From assembly GCA_002421985.1 (NCBI GenBank), contig DISF01000056.1, positions 1 through 11,244 of the forward strand: a DNA stretch of 11,244 bases, given 5' to 3'. The DNA is from Roseovarius sp. UBA6217 (GTDB taxonomy: Bacteria; Pseudomonadota; Alphaproteobacteria; Rhodobacterales; Rhodobacteraceae). Shown here piece by piece: positions 1 to 5,026 of the stretch; position 1 is the stretch's first letter; each line of letters begins with the position of its first letter. The position numbers and the translations under genes were made by a program. The notes beneath the pieces were generated by a model. That model saw only the letters and a list, made by a program, of their open reading frames with translations, was not told the origin of the DNA and did no database searches.

Positions 1-1052
1 TTCAGGTGCCCGATGCACTGCACCTCGAACTGTTCCAGAAGGGCGCGGGCGTCGTCGGTGGGCTGGACGGGCACGGGCGGCGGCGTGTTGAGCGGCATCT
101 GGTAGACGAGGAGCGCGGACACCATGCCCTTCCACATCTGCACCAGGCCGGGGTCCAGCACCGCGTTGCGCTGCCGGTTGGGCGGCGGTCGGTCGCCCTC
201 GTAGGTCACGCACAGGAACCGGCTGAGAAATCCGTCAGCCATCATGTCAGGGGTGAGGCATTCAAGGAACGTGGCTGGGGTCGTCTCACCGAGGAACGAG
301 AGCGACGGCCAGTCCACCCCGTTCAAGCTGTTGTCCGAGTTGCTGTAGCTCTTCCCTTCGAGGAACGCCTTTCCATATGCGTTCGTCATGACGGTGCGGA
401 GGTTCTGCATTGGCGTGTCGTGCGGGTTGGACATGCGTTTCAGCTTGCGTCCAAACTCGCCCTGCAACGCGAGGAACCCCGGTTCGCGCAACAGTTCCTT
501 GTGCAGCGCCTCGCCGCTGACAAAGTCCTGCGCCCTGACGAAGCGATCCGCCAGCGGCGACCCTGACAGCTTCAGCATCGCGGGGATGCCGTCATGCGTG
601 CTGTCCTTGCCGATGCCGCTCTTGGCGACAAGAATGAGATACAGCGCCAGGTCTTTGCCGGTGTACGTCCGGTACGCGCGACCGCAGACGCCCGCCAGCA
701 GCGCCAGCGTGGCCACCGTCGCCACCTCGCGGACGGGCGAATAGCTGTTGGCAAAGATGAAGCGGGCGATGGCACCAGCCACCCCCGGCGGCCACTGCAC
801 CCCCGCGCCCGTAGCCTCGGCAACAGCCGGGGACTGCGGTTTGCCGTCCCCAACCCCTTGGCTGGGGGCGAGCTGCCGCTGTGTGCGGCGCTGCGCCGCT
901 TGCCTGCGCCGCACAACCTGCACCACCTCGAAAGGGTCGCGCCCATGTTCGTAGGCGCACTGCATGATGTACCAATCGTCGTCATCACGCCCGAATTGAT
1001 CGAGGTGCAGTTCGTTGTCGCTGCCCCCGGCAGCATCGGTTACATTGTCCAT
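1..1052 (-). CDS. DUF3987-like phage/plasmid replication ATPase (3' end outside window)
   Basis: The reading frame is open from ATG at 1052 down to the left edge, giving 350 residues with no stop, so the C-terminus is missing. An in-frame TGA at 1068-1070 rules out an earlier start. Residues 1-85 are a charged, low-complexity N-terminus. Residues 86-290 resemble DUF3987-type proteins, the primase/helicase-like ATPases of phages and integrated elements. There is a conserved entry (WPPGVAGAIARF, 87-98), a glycine-lysine loop AKSGIGKD (143-150) at the Walker A position, a FLALQGEFGRKL segment (193-204) at the Walker B position, and the typical LGETTPATF (254-262) and ADGFLSRFL (272-280) stretches. 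The likely role is unwinding or initiating replication of the element's DNA; this is inferred from family resemblance. The P-loop is not canonical (A for the first G, D for S/T), and the usual Walker B acidic residue is G198. The Shine-Dalgarno is poorly placed. It is probably expressed with the upstream HTH gene. Confidence 0.8.
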   Translation of the reverse strand, partial: MDNVTDAAGGSDNELHLDQFGRDDDDWYIMQCAYEHGRDPFEVVQVVRRRQAAQRRTQRQLAPSQGVGDGKPQSPAVAEATGAGVQWPPGVAGAIARFIFANSYSPVREVATVATLALLAGVCGRAYRTYTGKDLALYLILVAKSGIGKDSTHDGIPAMLKLSGSPLADRFVRAQDFVSGEALHKELLREPGFLALQGEFGRKLKRMSNPHDTPMQNLRTVMTNAYGKAFLEGKSYSNSDNSLNGVDWPSLSFLGETTPATFLECLTPDMMADGFLSRFLCVTYEGDRPPPNRQRNAVLDPGLVQMWKGMVSALLVYQMPLNTPPPVPVQPTDDARALLEQFEVQCIGHL

Positions 1053-1069
1053 GTCCCTCTTTTCCTCTC

Positions 1070-1099
1070 AGCGGCAGGGTGTTGGTGCGCCCTGCCGCT
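1070..1099. other. 10-bp perfect hairpin just upstream of the ATPase gene
   Basis: Arms AGCGGCAGGG (1070-1079) and CCCTGCCGCT (1090-1099) are perfectly complementary around a 10-base loop. Read on the plus strand the hairpin is followed by TTTT, like an intrinsic terminator, but no plus-strand gene ends there. Read on the minus strand it has no T run and ends 17 bases before the ATPase start codon. It could act as a leader hairpin or attenuator, or protect a processed end. The structure is directly visible; the role is inferred. Confidence 0.5.
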
Positions 1100-1224
1100 T
1101 TTCGTGAGCGCGGCTACACATGCGCTGGACGTGACCTGCCCGCCGACACCGCAGCGCGCGGCATCGGTCTGGAAACAGGCGGTTCAGCGAAAGCACCCGC
1201 GCAAGTCTCATTGTTACATGCCGG

Positions 1225-1485
1225 TCAGGCAGACAGGGCTTGGCTGGTGCTGGTGCGGGCGCTCGCGGCCAGCCACTGCAACAGGTCCTTCTCCGCGTAG
1301 CGCACGACGCGGGTGCGGGGCGGCGAGAAGAAACGCGGTCCACCACCACGCAGGCGATAGCCCTCCATCGTGCTGGGGTGGACGCCCAGCAACGCGGCGG
1401 CCTCCCTCGGGTCGAGGGGACGGCGGCGGGGTTCGTAACCGAACAGCTCGCAGAGCTGGTCGAAGCTCATGTTCTCGTGATCCAT
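1225..1485 (-). CDS. AlpA/MerR-type helix-turn-helix protein (excisionase or regulator type)
   Basis: An 86-residue protein whose residues 25-76 fit the small winged-helix family used by phage excisionases and AlpA-type regulators (HTH_17-like). DPREAAALLGVHPSTMEGYR (25-44) is the helix-turn-helix, GGGPRFF (47-53) is the characteristic turn, VVRY (60-63) is the wing, and EKDLLQWLAAS (65-75) is the closing helix. Such proteins bind element DNA to direct excision or to activate the integrase or replication genes. Its position among integrase and replication-ATPase genes fits that role. The start is uncertain: ATG at 1485 has no clear ribosome binding site, and a second ATG at 1470 (MSFDQL...) would remove five residues. 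The TGTTACAT motif lies a few bases past the stop codon, in the gap before the ATPase gene. Confidence 0.8.
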   Translation of the reverse strand: MDHENMSFDQLCELFGYEPRRRPLDPREAAALLGVHPSTMEGYRLRGGGPRFFSPPRTRVVRYAEKDLLQWLAASARTSTSQALSA

Positions 1486-1706
1486 GGGGTCGGTTCCAAC
1501 TGCGCCCGTCCGTTTCCGGCAGAGCGTGAACCCGCTGAACCACCCATGTGGTCAACTTAGTGTCCGGTCGCACGCCCCATGACGCTGTTCCCGGATGCGC
1601 CCTCGCGGGCGTCCCGCCCCTTGTGGAAGTGGCGGATAGCGAGCTTCGTACACAACATAAGCGCGACGTGCAGCCCAGCACAAGCCATTCCTGCACGTTG
1701 AGGAAA
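1486..1706. other. Intergenic stretch upstream of the HTH gene, no supported gene
   Basis: About 220 bases separate the HTH start from the terminator of the 64-residue gene. Frames crossing it are rich in R, P, S and T and read like shadows. On the minus strand a TTGACC (near 1549-1554) could be a -35 for the HTH gene, but no convincing -10 follows at the right distance. Nothing else is recognisable. Confidence 0.4.
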
Positions 1707-1730
1707 CCCGCCCGACTCGCGCCGGGCGGG
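1707..1730 (-). terminator. Hairpin terminator after the 64-residue gene
   Basis: Perfect 8-bp arms CCCGCCCG (1707-1714) and CGGGCGGG (1723-1730) with an 8-base loop sit six bases beyond the stop codon of the small minus-strand gene. On that strand the stem is followed by TTTCC, a short T run. Position and strength suit an intrinsic terminator separating this gene from the HTH gene. Confidence 0.6.
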
Positions 1731-1736
1731 CAGTTG

Positions 1737-1931
1737 TCAGACGGGCATCTTTCGCCAGAAGCCGTAGGTGGCTTGTCCCTCGGCATCAATGTCGAGCCTG
1801 AAGCTGTGATCGGGCGGTAGGTCCAGAGCCCGAAGGATCTGCTCGACAAGTCCAGCGACCTGTTCCGCCCTACGCTTCCGCTCGCCTGCCGGGTCGGCGA
1901 CAAGACCGTGATGAACATCAAGAAGTTTCAT
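1737..1931 (-). CDS. Small hypothetical protein (64 residues)
   Basis: I do not recognise this protein. The chosen start is ATG at 1931 (MKLLDVHHG...), because GGAGA lies about seven bases upstream. A longer frame reaches 2081 and another ATG is at 1943, but the extra N-terminus is low-quality sequence (SGSHDTGRRRALETVRKG). Residues 14-36 look helical and charged (AGERKRRAEQVAGLVEQILRAL), followed by a short segment of probable beta strands (SFRLDIDAEGQATYGFW, 43-59). There is no signal peptide or membrane segment. It is divergent from the 187-residue gene, with their 5' ends facing across about 260 bases, so the two may share control. A hairpin terminator follows its stop. It is probably a real accessory gene of the element, function unknown. 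Confidence 0.6.
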   Translation of the reverse strand: MKLLDVHHGLVADPAGERKRRAEQVAGLVEQILRALDLPPDHSFRLDIDAEGQATYGFWRKMPV

Positions 1932-2111
1932 TGTCGTCTCCATGATTGCCCGTCGCGACGACATGCACATGCAGCGCGTACGAGCTTGGTTGCTCGACAC
2001 ACTGCCCTTGCGGACTGTTTCCAGCGCCCTGCGGCGCCCGGTGTCATGGGAACCTGATTGATACCCGCCGCCAAGCGACATGACAAGTCATTTCATGCGT
2101 CAGCCTCGGGA

Positions 2112-2170
2112 AGGCGATAGGTTACATATTCCCTCTTGATCCGAGATAGGGTCGATGTTACATATCGCCT
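2112..2170 (+). promoter_or_regulatory. Probable operator/promoter of the 187-residue gene: paired GTTACATAT repeats inside an inverted repeat
   Basis: GTTACATAT occurs twice as a direct repeat (2121-2129 and 2157-2165), 36 bases apart. Both copies lie within an 8-bp inverted repeat, AGGCGATA (2112-2119) and TATCGCCT (2163-2170). A candidate promoter, TTGATC (2136-2141), 17-base spacer, TACATA (2159-2164), places its -10 on the second copy. A protein bound to the repeats would therefore cover the promoter. The repeats are seen directly; the promoter and operator roles are inferred. Confidence 0.45.
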
Positions 2171-2193
2171 ATAGCAACCCGAAGGAGACAACC

Positions 2194-2757
2194 ATGATGC
2201 CCGTGGTCAGGATCAACGACGCCACCTTTGCCGACCTTAGCGCCCTCAAGACGTGGTTCGGCACCAAGTCACCCAGCGAGACGATTGATCGCGTCGTGCA
2301 AGAGGTGATGGAGCAGCTCGGTATGGAGCGCGACGAGGAAGCGGAGGAAGCGACCGCCATCGCCAGCGACGGGGCGATGCAGTTTGAGCGCGCCCCCAGC
2401 CTCACCTTCACGAAGCCCCTCGCCGCCACGATCAACGGCAAGGCGATCCAGAACCCGAACTGGGCCACCATCCTCCACGCCATGCTCGCGCAGGTGAAGG
2501 GGAAGGGGCTTGAGGGCGAGAAGCTGGTGCGTGAACTGGCCATCCCGACGCGGGCGACCAAGTACGAGGAAGAAGGGTTCAAGTACCAAGCTGACCTTGG
2601 CATTTCGGTGCAGGGGCAGTCGGCGTCCGATGCGTGGAAGGAGGTTGACCGCCTCGCCAAGAAGTGGCGCATCCCCGTCACCGTCGAGTTTATGTGGCGG
2701 CAGAACCCGAAGGCGCAGTACCCCGGCAAGAACGGCGTGCTGCGGTCCGGTCAGTGA
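2194..2757 (+). CDS. Uncharacterised accessory protein (187 residues) with possible ribbon-helix-helix N-terminus
   Basis: The start is ATG at 2194, because AAGGAG (2182-2187) lies six bases upstream; a longer frame opens at 2155 but its extra residues cover the promoter and ribosome site. I do not recognise a characterised family. Residues 3-43 (VVRINDATFADLSALK..., then SPSETIDRVVQEVMEQLG) have the strand-helix-helix pattern of ribbon-helix-helix DNA-binding or dimerisation domains. Residues 46-66 are an acidic linker. Residues 67-187 look like a compact alpha/beta domain rich in aromatic and charged residues (NPNWATILHAM, YEEEGFKYQADLGISVQGQ, KWRIPVTVEFMWRQNP). No catalytic motif, signal peptide or membrane segment is visible. 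It is convergent with the integrase gene and the only plus-strand gene in this part of the element, the place where such elements often carry cargo. Regulator, toxin-antitoxin partner or defence accessory are all possible; none is shown. Confidence 0.8.
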   Translation: MMPVVRINDATFADLSALKTWFGTKSPSETIDRVVQEVMEQLGMERDEEAEEATAIASDGAMQFERAPSLTFTKPLAATINGKAIQNPNWATILHAMLAQVKGKGLEGEKLVRELAIPTRATKYEEEGFKYQADLGISVQGQSASDAWKEVDRLAKKWRIPVTVEFMWRQNPKAQYPGKNGVLRSGQ

Positions 2758-2769
2758 GAGCAGGCGCTA

Positions 2770-2792
2770 GCTGCGGGCTTCATGCCCGCAGC
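2770..2792. terminator. Hairpin between convergent genes, integrase stop codon in its loop
   Basis: Arms GCTGCGGGC (2770-2778) and GCCCGCAGC (2784-2792) form a perfect 9-bp stem around a 5-base loop holding the integrase stop codon (2780-2782). It starts 12 bases after the stop of the convergent 187-residue gene. It probably serves as a shared terminator or 3'-end stabiliser; there is no T run on either strand, so Rho-independent termination is uncertain. Confidence 0.5.
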
Positions 2793-4081
2793 GGCACCAC
2801 GTTCGCGCCGTTAGCCTTCGCCGCCCGCTCCTCGATGTAGTCAGCGATGCGCTGGGCTTCGGGGTACAGGTAGCCCAGCCGTTCGGTCTCAAGGTAGTGG
2901 CGCGCGGTGACGGTCGTCGGCAGGTGCCCGGTGAGCAGTTCAACTTTGGTAAAGTCGATGCCACATTGAGCGATGCCGATGGTCGTGGTGGTGCGGCGCA
3001 GGTCGTGCGCTGTCACCTTGGTACCCGCCACCTTGCTCACCTTCGTCATCAGGTCGCGTGGGCTGACGATGTGGCCGCTCTTGCTCCATGTGGTGAACAC
3101 CCAGGGCGAACCCTCGACGCGCTCGCGGGTCTTGAGCAGCTCCACCAGTTGGGTCGAGCAGGGGAACCAGAAGCTGTTGCGGTTCTTCGCGTCGGGGACG
3201 TGCCACCAGCACGCGGCAGGGTCGTCCTCAAGGTGGACATGCTCCCACCGCAGGCTGGCAGCTTCGTTCAGTCGGCATCCCGTCAGCATGAGGAACGACA
3301 CAAGGTCGATCCCGGCGAGGCTGTCGCGGGTGTAGGCTTCGGCACGCCACGCTTGCAGGGCTGACCACACCGCGCCAACCCGGTTGTCGGGGATGCGGCT
3401 GGTGCGGGGCTTAAGCTCGACCCAGTCGTCGCGCAGGCCATCGACAGGGTTGCGGGGCACGAGGGGGCTACCGTCAGCGCGGCGGTACTGGCGACCGGCG
3501 TAGTTCAGCAGCGCTTTCAGCACGGAGAGCGACTGGTTCGCTTGCCCCGGCGAGCCGCCCTTGCGGTCGCCATGCAACCCCTTCGTCATGAGCTTGCGGT
3601 ACAGCTTGCGGCACCCGTCCTCGGTGATGCTGACCACGGGTTTGTGCTGCCACTGGGCGAGGGTTGTGGTCACATGCCGCTCGATCTGCGCCGCACTGCT
3701 CGCCTTGAGCTTGCCGGGGCGCGCCATGTAGCTGTCCGCCACGTCGCGGAGCGTCACCTCCATCGCCTCTTGGTGCTTCCGCTCGTCGCGCGGGTCCACC
3801 CCCTCGCGCATCCGTTGCAGCACACGGCGCGCCTTGTCTCGCGCTTCCGCCTCGGTCAGTTCCCCGAGGGGTCCAAGGGTGAGGTTCACCTGCCGCCCGC
3901 GCACCCGCCCGGTGGCGACGAACACGCGCTTGCCCTTCGGGTGGTGCTTGGAGGGGGCGGAGCAGCGCAACCCGAACCCCTTGACGGCGCTGTCGTGCCC
4001 GCCGTCCCAGTGAATTTCGTACCCTGTGGCGGGTGGCTCGATCTTGTCGATGTAGGCCTTCGTGAGCTTCGGCATTGTCAT
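2780..4081 (-). CDS. int: Tyrosine recombinase integrase of the element
   Basis: A 433-residue site-specific recombinase, normal length for the tRNA-targeting family with an N-terminal DUF4102-type arm-binding domain. Residues 5-105 are the arm-binding region (GFGLRC, 35-40; VFVATGR, 53-59; LTLGPLGELTEAEAR, 67-81). Residues 108-215 are the core-binding SAM-like domain. The catalytic domain has the full set: R270 in LTGCRLNEA, K299 in DAKNRN, H359 and R362 in AHDLRR, H386 in TGHLP and the nucleophile Y396 in RHYLE. The enzyme should therefore be active in integration and, with an excision factor, in excision. The gene points away from the tRNA-Ser fragment, with about 150 bases between them that would hold the arm sites. 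ATG at 4081 (after GGAAGGGAC) or the ATG at 4075 could be the start. Confidence 0.96.
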   Translation of the reverse strand: MTMPKLTKAYIDKIEPPATGYEIHWDGGHDSAVKGFGLRCSAPSKHHPKGKRVFVATGRVRGRQVNLTLGPLGELTEAEARDKARRVLQRMREGVDPRDERKHQEAMEVTLRDVADSYMARPGKLKASSAAQIERHVTTTLAQWQHKPVVSITEDGCRKLYRKLMTKGLHGDRKGGSPGQANQSLSVLKALLNYAGRQYRRADGSPLVPRNPVDGLRDDWVELKPRTSRIPDNRVGAVWSALQAWRAEAYTRDSLAGIDLVSFLMLTGCRLNEAASLRWEHVHLEDDPAACWWHVPDAKNRNSFWFPCSTQLVELLKTRERVEGSPWVFTTWSKSGHIVSPRDLMTKVSKVAGTKVTAHDLRRTTTTIGIAQCGIDFTKVELLTGHLPTTVTARHYLETERLGYLYPEAQRIADYIEERAAKANGANVVPLRA

Positions 4082-4098
4082 GTCCCTTCCGGTAACTT

Positions 4099-4124
4099 GT
4101 AGCGCATTTGTAACATGCAGCTAC
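4099..4124 (-). promoter_or_regulatory. Nested inverted repeat upstream of the integrase gene
   Basis: GTAGC (4099-4103) pairs with GCTAC (4120-4124), and inside it GCAT (4104-4107) pairs with ATGC (4115-4118), centred on a TGTAACAT sequence (4109-4116). This lies 18-43 bases upstream of the integrase start, where an operator would overlap the promoter or an arm-type recombinase site could sit. No convincing -10/-35 pair was found. The symmetry is visible; the function is inferred. Confidence 0.4.
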
Positions 4125-4233
4125 GGGTCAGGGCAGGTTACGACAGGGCTCTACGTCATTCAAGTACCTGATTCGTAATGCTTTTTAAGGGTTGTGCGGG
4201 GCTCTGCTGGCTTCTACGGGGACGCTGGCACAA

Positions 4234-4291
4234 GTCTTGAAAACCGGCGATGTGAGAGCATCCGTGGGTTCGAATCCCACCCCTTCCGCCA
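4234..4291 (+). other. tRNA-Ser(UGA) 3' fragment: attachment-site junction of the element
   Basis: This is the 3' half of a serine tRNA gene. The anticodon loop CTTGAAA (4236-4242, anticodon TGA at 4238-4240) is followed by the 3' anticodon strand ACCGG (4243-4247), the long type-II variable arm with GATG/CATC stem (4249-4252, 4259-4262), the T arm GTGGG-TTCGAAT-CCCAC (4264-4280), acceptor strand CCCTTCC (4281-4287), discriminator G and encoded CCA (4289-4291). The 5' half is absent: the bases before the loop are CAAGT where CCGGT is needed, and no GGAAGGG acceptor strand lies upstream. It is therefore not a functional tRNA but the copy left at one end when the integrase inserted the element. 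Identity with the tRNA starts near 4234, which puts the crossover at or after the anticodon loop. Confidence 0.85.
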
Positions 4292-4679
4292 CCTTTTTAT
4301 TTATAAAAATAAGACTTTACCTGAATACCCCACATAAAGCCCCACATTATGAAACCGCTTTTTCGGAGTAGTCGGCTGGGTCAGGCGCGCCCTGCGACCG
4401 GCGCGGGCAACCGCGTGTGAATGCTCTCCATCAGGACCAGAAGCGCATTCTACTGTCTTGCCCGTCATCTCAACCTGAAGCTGCCCGGCAGGCACGGCTT
4501 GATCCCACGCGAAATTCGCCGTGAGTTTGCCGTGAGAAACCCTCGCCAAGATTATTCATGATGGTGTCATGATGCTAGCGTAACCTTTTGACAACCTGTA
4601 TTTTTCTGCTGTCTCGACCAAAACCTCCGGTTTTCAGGGCATGCCTGTATGAAAGCCGCTCGTCTTTGGGCCTAGCGCC

Positions 4680-4738
4680 CGTCAGGGTGGATCATTTTTG
4701 AATGATCCTGCCGGGTCACCTTTGAATGCAGGTTGACA
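4680..4738 (-). mobile_element. Probable leftover end of an IS21-family insertion sequence
   Basis: On the minus strand, starting at 4738, the sequence opens TGTCAACCTGCATTC and contains two related repeats: 4689-4704 and 4713-4728 on the plus strand match at 13 of 16 positions and are 24 bases apart. IS21-family elements begin with TG and carry multiple repeats of this kind (CATTCAAA followed by TGAYCC) at their ends. The first copy is also a perfect palindrome, GGATCATT/AATGATCC (4689-4708). No istA or istB gene and no opposite end are present, so only a terminal fragment remains. The family call rests on remembered end sequences. Confidence 0.45.
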
Positions 4739-4890
4739 CTATCTGCTCCATCAACTGGCTGTTCCAAAATTACTCGATTCCACACCGCCCAACCCTCACC
4801 ATCCCCTGACCCCATCGCGCGCCCCGGTCATCATCCCGTCCCCGCGCGCGATTCTGTCCTCAAGGCGGTAACGTCGCGCGTCGCATCGCC

Positions 4891-4950
4891 CTAAGAAAAT
4901 AATTATCACGATATATCATATTCTTAAATCAAGTATCTACAAAATTTACG
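4891..4950. promoter_or_regulatory. AT-rich island with short palindromes upstream of dprA
   Basis: A roughly 60-base AT-rich block stands out in GC-rich surroundings. It contains TAAGAA (4892-4897) paired with TTCTTA (4921-4926), the palindrome GATATATC (4910-4917), TATC/GATA (4904-4913) and AATCAAGTATCTA (4927-4939), one mismatch from the IHF consensus. It lies about 80-135 bases upstream of dprA and may hold its promoter or a nucleoid-protein site. A defined -35/-10 pair could not be assigned. Confidence 0.35.
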
Positions 4951-5026
4951 CCTCCCCCGGTTTCGGTTTACCACCCGTTAACCCTGCGTGCGTTATCCCT
5001 GTCCTTGCAAGTTGGCGAGGTCACGG

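Larger units (their letters stand above)
4292..5026. other. 735-bp non-coding stretch between the element junction and dprA
   Basis: No gene here is well supported. Just after the tRNA fragment is an AT-rich palindrome (TTTTTAT 4294-4300, ATAAAAA 4303-4309) whose T run would have served as the tRNA terminator. An 82-residue minus-strand frame (4301-4549) opens with TTG, has no clear ribosome site and matches nothing I recognise. A small palindrome AAAACC/GGTTTT lies at 4620-4634. A probable IS21-family end is at about 4680-4738 and an AT island at about 4891-4950, both listed separately. The stretch looks like an old insertion hot spot worn down to remnants. Confidence 0.6.

Noticed and set aside
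594..1529. 311-residue plus-strand open frame at the left of the window
   Set aside because: It runs against the ATPase and HTH genes, both of which have recognisable motifs in the opposite strand.
1214..1921. 235-residue minus-strand open frame covering the HTH gene and the gap above it
   Set aside because: It is out of frame with the HTH gene, has shadow-like composition and crosses the hairpin terminator at 1707-1730.
4234..4291. Functional tRNA-Ser gene
   Set aside because: The 5' acceptor strand, D arm and 5' anticodon strand are missing, so it cannot fold as a tRNA.
4301..4549. 82-residue minus-strand frame after the tRNA fragment
   Set aside because: TTG start, no ribosome site, no recognisable domain; it could be a degraded gene remnant but this cannot be shown.
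4588..4616. TTGACA at 4588-4593 as a promoter reading towards dprA
   Set aside because: No -10-like sequence lies 16-18 bases downstream.
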